DNA of 19,928 nucleotides from Armatimonadota bacterium (GTDB lineage: Bacteria > Armatimonadota > Armatimonadia > Armatimonadales > Armatimonadaceae), in assembly GCA_030833025.1 (NCBI GenBank), contig JAURHZ010000008.1:1-19928 (forward strand), in the 5' to 3' direction. A model generated the notes under the pieces. It worked only from the letters and a program-made list of their open reading frames with translations. It ran no database searches and had not been told where the DNA came from. Positions within the stretch are counted from its first letter, which is position 1. Each line of letters starts with the position of its first letter. Made by a program: the position numbers and the translations under genes. Positions 7,267-13,953 of the stretch are shown here, one piece after another.

Positions 7267-8480
7267 GTTGCAAGCTCCGCCGCTAGGTTACGGTTTCGGA
7301 TGTAAATTTCCTGGCGAGTGGTCGTAATCAAAGCTCCACTCTCATCGAGTAACTCAACGACCACCACTTGGATGCCATCGGGAAGAGCAGTCGTATCCCA
7401 CGACTTGAAAAATGGCTTTACGTTCATCACAAAGAGGAGATCCGAAATCCGAATCTTTATTGATGCAACCCTTCCCGGATCGGTGGGGGAAATTCGGAGC
7501 GTGTGGATAGCGCTAACGATGGGCAGTTTGCGCTGCTTCGCCACTGCCAGCGATGACTTTTCGAATTGGATAGCGACCGCCTGAATGGCTTGCGCAATGG
7601 TAGTTCCTGTTGATGGTCGTATTCGGATGGCAACGACTGGCCCCTTAGGATGTGGGCGTGTAAAGGTGTCGGCGCGGTGACCAACTACCGATGGAAAGCG
7701 TTCCCAGTCTCCATTTTCACGTTGGACATCCGCGATGTGTGACTTTCCAGAGAATCCAACGCCCCTAAGTGCGCTAGGATTCAGGTCGTTCTTTATCACC
7801 AAGGAATAGGGCAGGCTGACAGGTGCTGTTGTAATGTCAACGCCTCCTCTGCGCTCGGCAAACCGGCTTGGTGGCAGGGCGGTATCTGGCGACGATGAGA
7901 TAACCAGAGATGTAGACGAGATTGTAGCTAGATTTCCTGTTCCAATACCTTCCGTTCCATTGATACGTCCAGTACCAGTCACACTCCTAACGACTTTGCC
8001 AATCAGCTTGTCCGGCATGCCATCCTGACGCAGCGTTATTGAGCCATCGGGGATGTTTTCAAACACGATTGAACGCTCACCGACCTTGTCAGCAGTCAGG
8101 TCAATACGCAGCGCCATCACCTTGTCGCCTGAATCGCTTCGGAAAGCAACCACATCCGCTTGCGTCCCGATGCGCAGTAACCCTGATGTCACAATCCCAA
8201 GGCCGCCGGGTTCTGCTGTCAAAACCGTTGGCATCGCGTCATCGTCTAGAAATGCCTGTGATGCGATACGTATCAACATGTCGCTTGCAAGGTCAGATTT
8301 GAACATGACAGAAACTTTGTTTATGGCCACTACGGAGTAACGCTGTCCGGACTGAAGCCGTACGGTATTCCTTGCCGATGTTATAGACGCGACTGGAATG
8401 GTTTTCTCGGGTAATCGAGGATGCGCGGTGACCAGTGCGCCTGCGCGCAGCGGAACGATCAGATGCGCATTGATGTCCAT
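7254..8480 (-). CDS. beta-rich protein with C-terminal Ig-like domain, unknown function
   Basis: About 408 residues with no family I can name. The C-terminal 90 residues (around SIKIRISDLLF, then SWDTTALPDG and a final strand ending IYIRNR) resemble bacterial Ig-like domains that carry 'wDTt.lpDG'. A middle segment (HIADVQRENGDWERFP to VVAIRIRPS) looks like a galactose-binding or fibronectin-like beta sandwich. Everything suggests an extracytoplasmic protein, yet neither the ATG at 8480 nor an upstream in-frame ATG at 8534 gives a signal peptide. I prefer 8480 because the longer form would run into the divergent gene's promoter region. No Shine-Dalgarno is seen. It heads the minus-strand run and overlaps the LptD-like gene, so the two products may act together. 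Confidence 0.6.
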   Translation of the reverse strand: MDINAHLIVPLRAGALVTAHPRLPEKTIPVASITSARNTVRLQSGQRYSVVAINKVSVMFKSDLASDMLIRIASQAFLDDDAMPTVLTAEPGGLGIVTSGLLRIGTQADVVAFRSDSGDKVMALRIDLTADKVGERSIVFENIPDGSITLRQDGMPDKLIGKVVRSVTGTGRINGTEGIGTGNLATISSTSLVISSSPDTALPPSRFAERRGGVDITTAPVSLPYSLVIKNDLNPSALRGVGFSGKSHIADVQRENGDWERFPSVVGHRADTFTRPHPKGPVVAIRIRPSTGTTIAQAIQAVAIQFEKSSLAVAKQRKLPIVSAIHTLRISPTDPGRVASIKIRISDLLFVMNVKPFFKSWDTTALPDGIQVVVVELLDESGALITTTRQEIYIRNRNLAAELATCQW

Positions 8481-8561
8481 TGGCGGTGCTTGACGGTAGC
8501 GGTATTTCACAATTAAGTAGTGTAGCGTGTGCATCGTTTACCGATGGCCCTGCGGATAACC

Positions 8562-8567
8562 TACAAT
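8562..8567 (+). promoter_or_regulatory. -10 element for the secreted protein at 8577
   Basis: TACAAT, with a possible -35 TTTACC at 8537-8542 (19-base gap). The hexamer ends 9 bases before the GTG start, so the transcript would have a leader of only a few bases. No Shine-Dalgarno is present. Confidence 0.4.
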
Positions 8568-8576
8568 GCGCCTATC

Positions 8577-10592
8577 GTGAAAAAAGTTGTTCTCTTGGTG
8601 ATCATCGCCGTGCAGCTCTTGTGTCCGGCAATGGCCGATCAGGCTTATGGGCGTTTCGGTCGATTTCATGAAGATGGACTCCTGACAACAAATGTCCATC
8701 CACGCGGGTTTACCCTCCTCGGTACAAACCCAGAACTTAACATCCGCTGGGGAGATCCAAAGGCTCCACTCTCGGCTGTTGTTAGTTCCATCAATCCAAC
8801 TGAGAAAATTCTGGCTATAGATGGCGGAGGCGTCGGGGCACCATCTAGCATCCGCTACACACTCGTGTACCCTGGATTTTCTGCAACATTTGGCAAACAA
8901 CTAGTGCTTCGGTTTACAAACAGAGCTGGTAAAGCGGTCCGGGTTGGACTGGACCCAACGCGACTCAAACAGGGTTGGCTTCTCGTCATTCCTGGCGATC
9001 GCTATCCAGCCGTTCCTCTGCTGATCAAAGTTCCGCGAGGCATAGGCACGAAGGCTTGGTTTACTGGCGATGGACTTACGGTTGAATCGCCGACGCCTCT
9101 GGGAGAGGTAGTCTTTACAACGCCGACCGGGCTACGGTCGGTTCCGTCGTTAAATGCTGCATGGAAGGCTGTTTCTGATTGGGGGGATGCGCCTATTCCG
9201 GTCCTTCAGGCCATTTCCAATGAAAAATCACCCACGGAGATAACAACCACACAGACGTGGAACACTCCGTATGCGCCAATATCGCCGATACTTGCGCTGG
9301 CCTTACAAGCTGGATTTCCTGCTCGGGTACCGGGACCATTAGTACGCACCGAAATTCGTACCCGCTACGGACCGTACGCATATATTGCCGCAAAGTCATC
9401 CAGCATCAGCCTCACCATTCCAAATCCTTCCACTCATGTGCTTTACGGCGAATCGATGGCAATTCCGTCCGGTAGGTTGGTCGCACCACCATCACAGACG
9501 ACACCATCGACCGCCCTATGGAGTCTCTATCCGTGGCTCCAAGCGGCAGAACGCCTCCCTGAAGATGTGCGGAGCAATCTCATTCGAACGTATCGGGTTC
9601 GCCGCGGGCGGATAGCGATGCTGGACACTTCCGAGCCAATCACCGGTGTGCACTTACAGCTCCCGCGTAGCGGAAATGAGAAGAATAAGCGTGAACTGGA
9701 CGATGTAGTTGCGCTTGCTCGCATCGTATTAGCTGACCACGCATTTGTGACCCACATCGGCGATACCGCAAGCCTTGCAAATCTCAAGGGATCTCTCACC
9801 GCTTTGGTTGGAGCTGTTCAGGTAAGGACTGACTGGCTATGGGGGTGCGTGGGCCGCTCAGATGATGGGTATCAGTCGCTTGATATTCGTGAGGCAGGGG
9901 ATGTTGCGGCGGCACTCGCTATTGCGATTAAAAACCCGGATGGTGCCCTGACACCTGGCGAAGTAGAGGATGCATCCGTTGCTTTTTTGGCACATTCCTG
10001 GTCTTCATACAGTCGAGATCTACTGTTGACATTTGCGACGCAAGCATCTCTAATCTCTACTAATGGTCAGCTTGGCCGCTTCGATGAAAACTCGACCTTT
10101 GAAGACGCATCGTCGCAGAAGACAAAGAGTGTCGCTCAGGGGACTGTCGGATTACGCTCAGATGCAGCGGCGGCACATATGCTGAGTGCTTATCTTTCGA
10201 AATCAGGCCAGAGTGATGCTGGCCGGTTACGGGATGGCGCTGATGTCGGGTTGTTGGATTCCGATGGCCTTCGCGTTACCCATGTAGTGGATACATCGAT
10301 AAGCAGCTTAGTGGTTACTTTATCGAGCGGATCCAATCGCCTGCGGGTGTTAAAGTTGGTGACCAGTGAGCGCTGGAATGCTGCGAGCGTTCGTATCAAT
10401 GGTGCCCCAATTTTTTCAATGCAGGTCGGGGATGAGCTCCACGTTCTCCTCCCGCCCTTTGTTGGGACCGCACGCTTAGAGCTGAATGCTGCAAACAGCG
10501 TGGCTAGGAGTTATGTTTTCGTAAACCCGTTGTTCGGTATGATGGATTGGCAAAACGATATATCCGTATTTGGTCCGGGATCAAGCCGCTAA
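8577..10592 (+). CDS. large secreted protein of unknown family
   Basis: With the GTG at 8577 as start, the protein begins with two lysines, a hydrophobic core (VVLLVIIAVQLL) and a CPAMA/DQ cleavage site: a textbook Sec signal peptide. The in-frame ATG at 8544 or 8529 would place 11-16 extra residues before it. The mature part is about 650 residues. The front third looks beta-rich, and the middle (about residues 330-520) looks helical with Trp/Gly-rich turns (TDWLWGCVGRSDDGYQ, LDIREAGDVAAALAIA). The last 120 residues return to beta strands. This beta - helical - beta layout is seen in (alpha/alpha)6-barrel glycoside hydrolases, but I cannot point to catalytic residues. It is 29 bases before metK and divergent from the Ig-like/LptD-like pair. 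Confidence 0.7.
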   Translation: MKKVVLLVIIAVQLLCPAMADQAYGRFGRFHEDGLLTTNVHPRGFTLLGTNPELNIRWGDPKAPLSAVVSSINPTEKILAIDGGGVGAPSSIRYTLVYPGFSATFGKQLVLRFTNRAGKAVRVGLDPTRLKQGWLLVIPGDRYPAVPLLIKVPRGIGTKAWFTGDGLTVESPTPLGEVVFTTPTGLRSVPSLNAAWKAVSDWGDAPIPVLQAISNEKSPTEITTTQTWNTPYAPISPILALALQAGFPARVPGPLVRTEIRTRYGPYAYIAAKSSSISLTIPNPSTHVLYGESMAIPSGRLVAPPSQTTPSTALWSLYPWLQAAERLPEDVRSNLIRTYRVRRGRIAMLDTSEPITGVHLQLPRSGNEKNKRELDDVVALARIVLADHAFVTHIGDTASLANLKGSLTALVGAVQVRTDWLWGCVGRSDDGYQSLDIREAGDVAAALAIAIKNPDGALTPGEVEDASVAFLAHSWSSYSRDLLLTFATQASLISTNGQLGRFDENSTFEDASSQKTKSVAQGTVGLRSDAAAAHMLSAYLSKSGQSDAGRLRDGADVGLLDSDGLRVTHVVDTSISSLVVTLSSGSNRLRVLKLVTSERWNAASVRINGAPIFSMQVGDELHVLLPPFVGTARLELNAANSVARSYVFVNPLFGMMDWQNDISVFGPGSSR

Positions 10593-10610
10593 CCCAAGAT
10601 GTGTCGTTAC

Positions 10611-10615
10611 AGGAG
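10611..10615 (+). promoter_or_regulatory. ribosome binding site deciding the metK start
   Basis: AGGAG lies 6 bases before the ATG at 10622. It abuts another ATG (10616) too closely to serve it, so the start is placed at 10622. Confidence 0.8.
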
Positions 10616-10621
10616 ATGAGC

Positions 10622-11770
10622 ATGGCAGAGTTTTCGTTGTTTACGTCTGAGTCCGTAGGTGAAGGTCATCCAGATAAGGTTGCAGATGCAGTAAGTGATG
10701 CCGTTCTGGACCATTGTCTGACCGCTGACCCGATGAGCCGGGTAGCCTGCGAAACATTGGTGACAACGAACCTGTGTGTCGTTGCTGGTGAAGTTACAAC
10801 CGGTGCTGAGCTTAACTCCGATGTTATTGACCGTATCGCGAGAGCCGTGATCACCGATATTGGCTACGATGACAAAGCACTCATGTTCTCGGCATCCGAT
10901 GTCGAAGTACGCAACTATGTGCACGCGCAGAGTGCGCACATTGCGATGGGCGTTGACACTGGTGGAGCTGGCGACCAGGGCATGATGTTTGGTTATGCCT
11001 GTGATGAGACTCCAGAGCTTATGCCACTTCCGATTGCTATCGCACACCGCCTTACCCGGCGCCAAGCGGAAGTCCGCCGTGCGCATCCTGAACTTGGCTT
11101 CCGCCCAGATGCGAAGAGCCAGGTTACGATGGCCTACGATGCAGCTGGCCGGCCACACCACATCGATACACTTGTATTCTCAACGCAGCACGATGACCGC
11201 TTGACGCTCGAAGATGTCAAAGCACTTGTTGAAGAGCATCTTTTCGCACCGGTACTTGCCGAAGTTGAAGAGCTGGTTACCGGCGACATCATCCGCCATA
11301 TCAACCCAACGGGCTTGTTTGTAATCGGTGGACCACACGGCGATACCGGACTTACAGGACGAAAAATCATCGTTGACACCTATGGCGGCTATGCTCGCCA
11401 CGGTGGCGGTGCTTTCTCCGGCAAAGATCCAACAAAGGTTGACCGCTCCGCTGCATATGCTGCGCGCTACCTTGCAAAGAATGTCGTAAAGGCTGGACTT
11501 GCAACACGTTGCGAAATTCAGCTTGCCTATGCCATTGGTGTAGCACAGCCTGTTTCGGTCCGCGTTGATACGTGGGGAACAGCAGCCAAGGGATTGACTG
11601 ATCTAGACATCGCAGCTAAGCTCAATGCAACCGTAGACCTCACCCCAGCTGGCATCATCCGAATGCTTGATCTGCGACGCCCAATCTACCGTGATACGGC
11701 ACGTAATGGTCACTTTGGCCATGCGGCATTCCCATGGGAGAACACAGATCTCGCGGAGAAACTCGCATAA
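10622..11770 (+). CDS. metK: S-adenosylmethionine synthase
   Basis: Makes S-adenosylmethionine from methionine and ATP in the cytoplasm, normally as a tetramer. The 382-residue length is normal for the family. Motifs seen: SESVGEGHPDK at 9-19 with His16, the methionine/ATP-loop signature GAGDQGMMFGYA at 115-126, and the phosphate-binding GGGAFSGKDPTKVDRSAAY in the last third. An open frame runs upstream to 10547, but it overlaps the previous gene, and the AGGAG site supports 10622. No SAM riboswitch fits in the 29-base gap upstream. The stop TAA shares a base with the next gene's ATG. Confidence 0.98.
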   Translation: MAEFSLFTSESVGEGHPDKVADAVSDAVLDHCLTADPMSRVACETLVTTNLCVVAGEVTTGAELNSDVIDRIARAVITDIGYDDKALMFSASDVEVRNYVHAQSAHIAMGVDTGGAGDQGMMFGYACDETPELMPLPIAIAHRLTRRQAEVRRAHPELGFRPDAKSQVTMAYDAAGRPHHIDTLVFSTQHDDRLTLEDVKALVEEHLFAPVLAEVEELVTGDIIRHINPTGLFVIGGPHGDTGLTGRKIIVDTYGGYARHGGGAFSGKDPTKVDRSAAYAARYLAKNVVKAGLATRCEIQLAYAIGVAQPVSVRVDTWGTAAKGLTDLDIAAKLNATVDLTPAGIIRMLDLRRPIYRDTARNGHFGHAAFPWENTDLAEKLA

Positions 11771-12099
11771 TGAACACGCAAATAATGCAGGCCATCGCCG
11801 GCTTGTATGGCTTGATCGTGATGGGAGGCGGCCTTTCTGCCGCCTCGAAGTCTAAAATCTCGCTCTATGCAGGCGTCGGTACGGGACTGTTTGCTATTGC
11901 GGGTGCTTTGGTGATGGCAAAGAACCCGAAACTTGGTCTTGTATTGATCCTGATTGGTGCGATCGCTCCGCTCCCACGAATGCTTCCAGGGTTTATCAAA
12001 ACACAAACCATTTGGCCTGCTGGTGTGGTCTCATTGTGTGCAATCGCGGTAATCATCAGCGCGGTACTAACGTTCACACAGCTTAAAACCCAGCCATGA
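11770..12099 (+). CDS. TMEM14 (UPF0136) family membrane protein
   Basis: A 109-residue, very hydrophobic protein with four predicted helices. The pattern GLIVMGGGLSAASKSKISLYAG, then a PKLGL segment, a proline/arginine turn (PLPRMLPGFIKT) and a final WPAGVVSL helix follows the TMEM14/UPF0136 family, found from bacteria to mitochondria. Its role in bacteria is not established. I chose the ATG at 11770 because it overlaps the metK stop by one base (TAATG). An upstream frame would lie inside metK. Its own stop overlaps the mgsA start by four bases (ATGA), so metK, this gene and mgsA are translationally coupled. Confidence 0.85.
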   Translation: MNTQIMQAIAGLYGLIVMGGGLSAASKSKISLYAGVGTGLFAIAGALVMAKNPKLGLVLILIGAIAPLPRMLPGFIKTQTIWPAGVVSLCAIAVIISAVLTFTQLKTQP

Positions 12100-12491
12100 C
12101 GCATAACGGGCAACCTTATCGAATCGCATTGGTCGCCCACAATGGTCGCAAGGACCAAATGGTCCAATTTGCGGGGCAGCACATTGATGTGCTGTCCCGT
12201 TTTGAAATTGTGGCAACAAGTACTACGGGCGGGTTACTCGTGGATACGTTGGGACTGACGGTACAACGGTGCCTCTCTGGGCCGCTCGGTGGCGATTTGC
12301 AAATCGGAGCGATGGTAGCTGAAGGGACAGTTGCGGCTGTCATTTTCCTAAGGGACCCGCTGACCGCTCATCCGCATGAACCAGACATTTTGGCGTTGAT
12401 GAAAGTCTGCGATGTCCATAATGTGCCACTTGCAACAAATGTTGCATCCGCTGAGCTGCTGCTCTCGGCTATCGCCACTGCGGCCACGTAA
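12096..12491 (+). CDS. mgsA: methylglyoxal synthase
   Basis: Converts dihydroxyacetone phosphate to methylglyoxal and phosphate, a bypass relieving sugar-phosphate build-up. At 131 residues it is the short form typical of many bacteria. Motifs seen: IALVAH at 10-15, phosphate-binding ATSTTG at 40-45, SGPLGGDLQIGA at 61-72 with Asp67 (E. coli Asp71), RDPL with Asp87 (E. coli Asp91), and PHEPD with His94 and Asp97 (E. coli His98, Asp101). One position is unusual: the Asp after the first histidine (E. coli Asp20) is Asn16 here, and the glycine of ATGTTG is Ser42. The start overlaps the TMEM14 stop by four bases. Confidence 0.93.
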   Translation: MTHNGQPYRIALVAHNGRKDQMVQFAGQHIDVLSRFEIVATSTTGGLLVDTLGLTVQRCLSGPLGGDLQIGAMVAEGTVAAVIFLRDPLTAHPHEPDILALMKVCDVHNVPLATNVASAELLLSAIATAAT

Positions 12492-12668
12492 TCCATAGTT
12501 GTTGTGGCGACTGGCTCAAGGATGACACCGAAGTGGCGGATACACAGAACGACGCGATAGCGGGGCCTTTCTAGGCGCCATTTCACGTTTCGCGAAATTC
12601 TGCACGTTCGAGCTGCATCGACACCTTATGACGACAAATCACCTGAAAGGGCTTCAGCAAAACGCTGA
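12492..12668. other. intergenic stretch, no gene seen
   Basis: Between mgsA and the convergent small membrane protein I see no convincing gene. It holds a weak hairpin (GGGGCCT TTCT AGGCGCC, one mismatch, about 12562-12579) that could end mgsA transcripts, though the following T-run is poor. It also holds a 10-base palindrome TTTCGCGAAA at 12588-12597 with no known role. Confidence 0.4.
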
Positions 12669-12863
12669 CTACTGCTTGCGGTTTGTAGATGTCGCTGACA
12701 CGGTGTCTGGCTGGTTGGATTTCATCGGCTTAGTGGCCACCGAACTGGTTGGCCAGATGAAGAACAGATAGTAGATGGCAACATTTAGGCATAACAACAG
12801 ACCAGCCAGCCCCCATAGGGTTGACTTTTTCTTACGCTTTACCGTTGCTTCCTGATGCTGCAT
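12669..12863 (-). CDS. small single-helix membrane protein, unknown function
   Basis: A 64-residue product with a strongly basic start (KRKKK at residues 9-13), one hydrophobic helix (about residues 16-37, ending YYLFFIW), and a polar Ser/Thr/Lys tail. By the positive-inside rule the N-terminus is cytoplasmic and the tail outside. The helix preceded by a lysine cluster is unlikely to arise by chance, and a reasonable promoter lies directly upstream. There is no Shine-Dalgarno. It diverges from the myo-inositol oxygenase gene with 75 bases between the starts. No family recognised. Confidence 0.55.
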   Translation of the reverse strand: MQHQEATVKRKKKSTLWGLAGLLLCLNVAIYYLFFIWPTSSVATKPMKSNQPDTVSATSTNRKQ

Positions 12864-12872
12864 CGTGGCAAT

Positions 12873-12900
12873 AATGTACCACTGTTACCAATGTAATCAA
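12873..12900 (-). promoter_or_regulatory. promoter for the small membrane protein
   Basis: On the minus strand TTGATT (12900-12895), a 16-base spacer and TACATT (12878-12873), each matching 4 of 6 consensus bases. The -10 ends 9 bases before the ATG at 12863, predicting a leader of about three bases or less. Confidence 0.45.
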
Positions 12901-12925
12901 CGGTGCCGCAACGTCGGCCTGATTG

Positions 12926-12932
12926 AAGGAGA
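12926..12932 (+). promoter_or_regulatory. strong ribosome binding site of the inositol oxygenase gene
   Basis: AAGGAGA, 6 bases before the ATG at 12939, is one of the best sites in the window and fixes that start. Confidence 0.8.
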
Positions 12933-12938
12933 CTCCGC

Positions 12939-13808
12939 ATGAGCGATAACCCACTGCAATCCCTGGACGAATGGGAAGAGGACTTGAAGGCACGCTATCC
13001 GGTGGCGGGTGAGAGTATGTTTACCGATAAGGATAAACCCAAGGATGCCTTCCGGAACTATGCGGCAGAAGTACGTCCGAGTGTGAAGGAGTTCTACCGG
13101 GTCAATCACATCGGCCAAACACTTGACTTTGTCAAAGCAAAGAAAGCCGAATACCTTGGTCTGAACCGTATGGAGATGGGAATCTGGGAAGCGATGGAGT
13201 ATCTCAACCAGCTGGTTGATGATTCCGACCCGGACACTGATCTTTCGCAAATCCAACACCTCTTACAGACCGCGGAGCGAATCCGTGAGCAAGGACATCC
13301 ACGTTGGTTTATTCTCACCGGACTGATCCACGATCTGGGAAAGATTCTGTGTTTATGGGGGGAGCCACAATGGGCGGTTGTCGGTGACACATTTGCCGTT
13401 GGCTGCAAGCATAGCGAGCGTGTTGTCTTCAGTGAGTTTCTTGCGCTCAATGCAGATCACGACGATGCAGTGTATTCAACTGAGCTGGGCATTTATGAGC
13501 GTGGCTGTGGATTCGAAAATGTGCACTTATCGTGGGGCCACGATGAGTACATCTACCAAGTTGTTAAGGACTATTTGCCGCAGGAAGCGCTTGCAATGCT
13601 GCGTTATCATTCCTTCTATCCATGGCACCGGGAAGGTGCGTATAGGCAGTTTGAAAATGAGCACGACCGTGCGATGCTGCCATGGGTGCTGAAATTCAAC
13701 GAGTTTGACCTCTATTCGAAATCGGACACGAAGCCCGATGTCGAAGCGCTCAAGCCGTATTACGAGGAGCTGATTGCCGAGTATTTCCCGGCAAAGATTC
13801 GATGGTAG
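12939..13808 (+). CDS. myo-inositol oxygenase (eukaryote-type MIOX)
   Basis: Opens the myo-inositol ring with O2 to give D-glucuronate, using a mixed-valent di-iron site. The 289-residue length is very close to the animal enzymes (about 285). The hallmark blocks are present in order: FRNYAAEVRPSVKEFYRVNH at 38-57, QTLDFVKAKKAEYL, WEAMEYLNQLVDDSDPDTDL, LTGLIHDLGK at 126-135, GEPQWAVVGDTFAVGC, LSWGHDEYIYQV, RYHSFYPWH at 222-230 and FNEFDLYSK. All six iron ligands of the mouse enzyme can be matched: His107, His131, Asp132, His201, His224 and Asp257. It is a single-gene plus-strand unit with a strong ribosome site. No uronate or other inositol gene is adjacent. Confidence 0.96.
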   Translation: MSDNPLQSLDEWEEDLKARYPVAGESMFTDKDKPKDAFRNYAAEVRPSVKEFYRVNHIGQTLDFVKAKKAEYLGLNRMEMGIWEAMEYLNQLVDDSDPDTDLSQIQHLLQTAERIREQGHPRWFILTGLIHDLGKILCLWGEPQWAVVGDTFAVGCKHSERVVFSEFLALNADHDDAVYSTELGIYERGCGFENVHLSWGHDEYIYQVVKDYLPQEALAMLRYHSFYPWHREGAYRQFENEHDRAMLPWVLKFNEFDLYSKSDTKPDVEALKPYYEELIAEYFPAKIRW

Positions 13809-13953
13809 GTTATTGGCTATATCAGCGGTTCCTAGTTGATTGGTCCGCAGACATATCCCAGCCGGAATGCTTTGGCTGACCATCGTGCATGGTAGACTTT
13901 TGATGGGCGGTGCCTTACATGGCACCGCTACTCATAGTCAGGACGTTCACTTT

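Noticed and set aside
10547..10621. Longer metK with 25 extra N-terminal residues
   Set aside because: It overlaps the previous gene and lacks a ribosome site. AGGAG at 10611-10615 fits ATG 10622, and family proteins start there.
10593..10621. SAM riboswitch before metK
   Set aside because: Only 29 bases separate metK from the upstream gene, too few for any SAM riboswitch class.
12368..12586. Minus-strand frame of 72 codons antisense to the mgsA end
   Set aside because: No ribosome site, no recognisable pattern, and more than half lies over the well-supported mgsA gene.
3584..13808. A complete inositol catabolic operon
   Set aside because: The three sugar/polyol genes are on different strands and units, and no iolB, iolC, iolD, uronate isomerase or transporter gene is present, so only a loose link is suggested.
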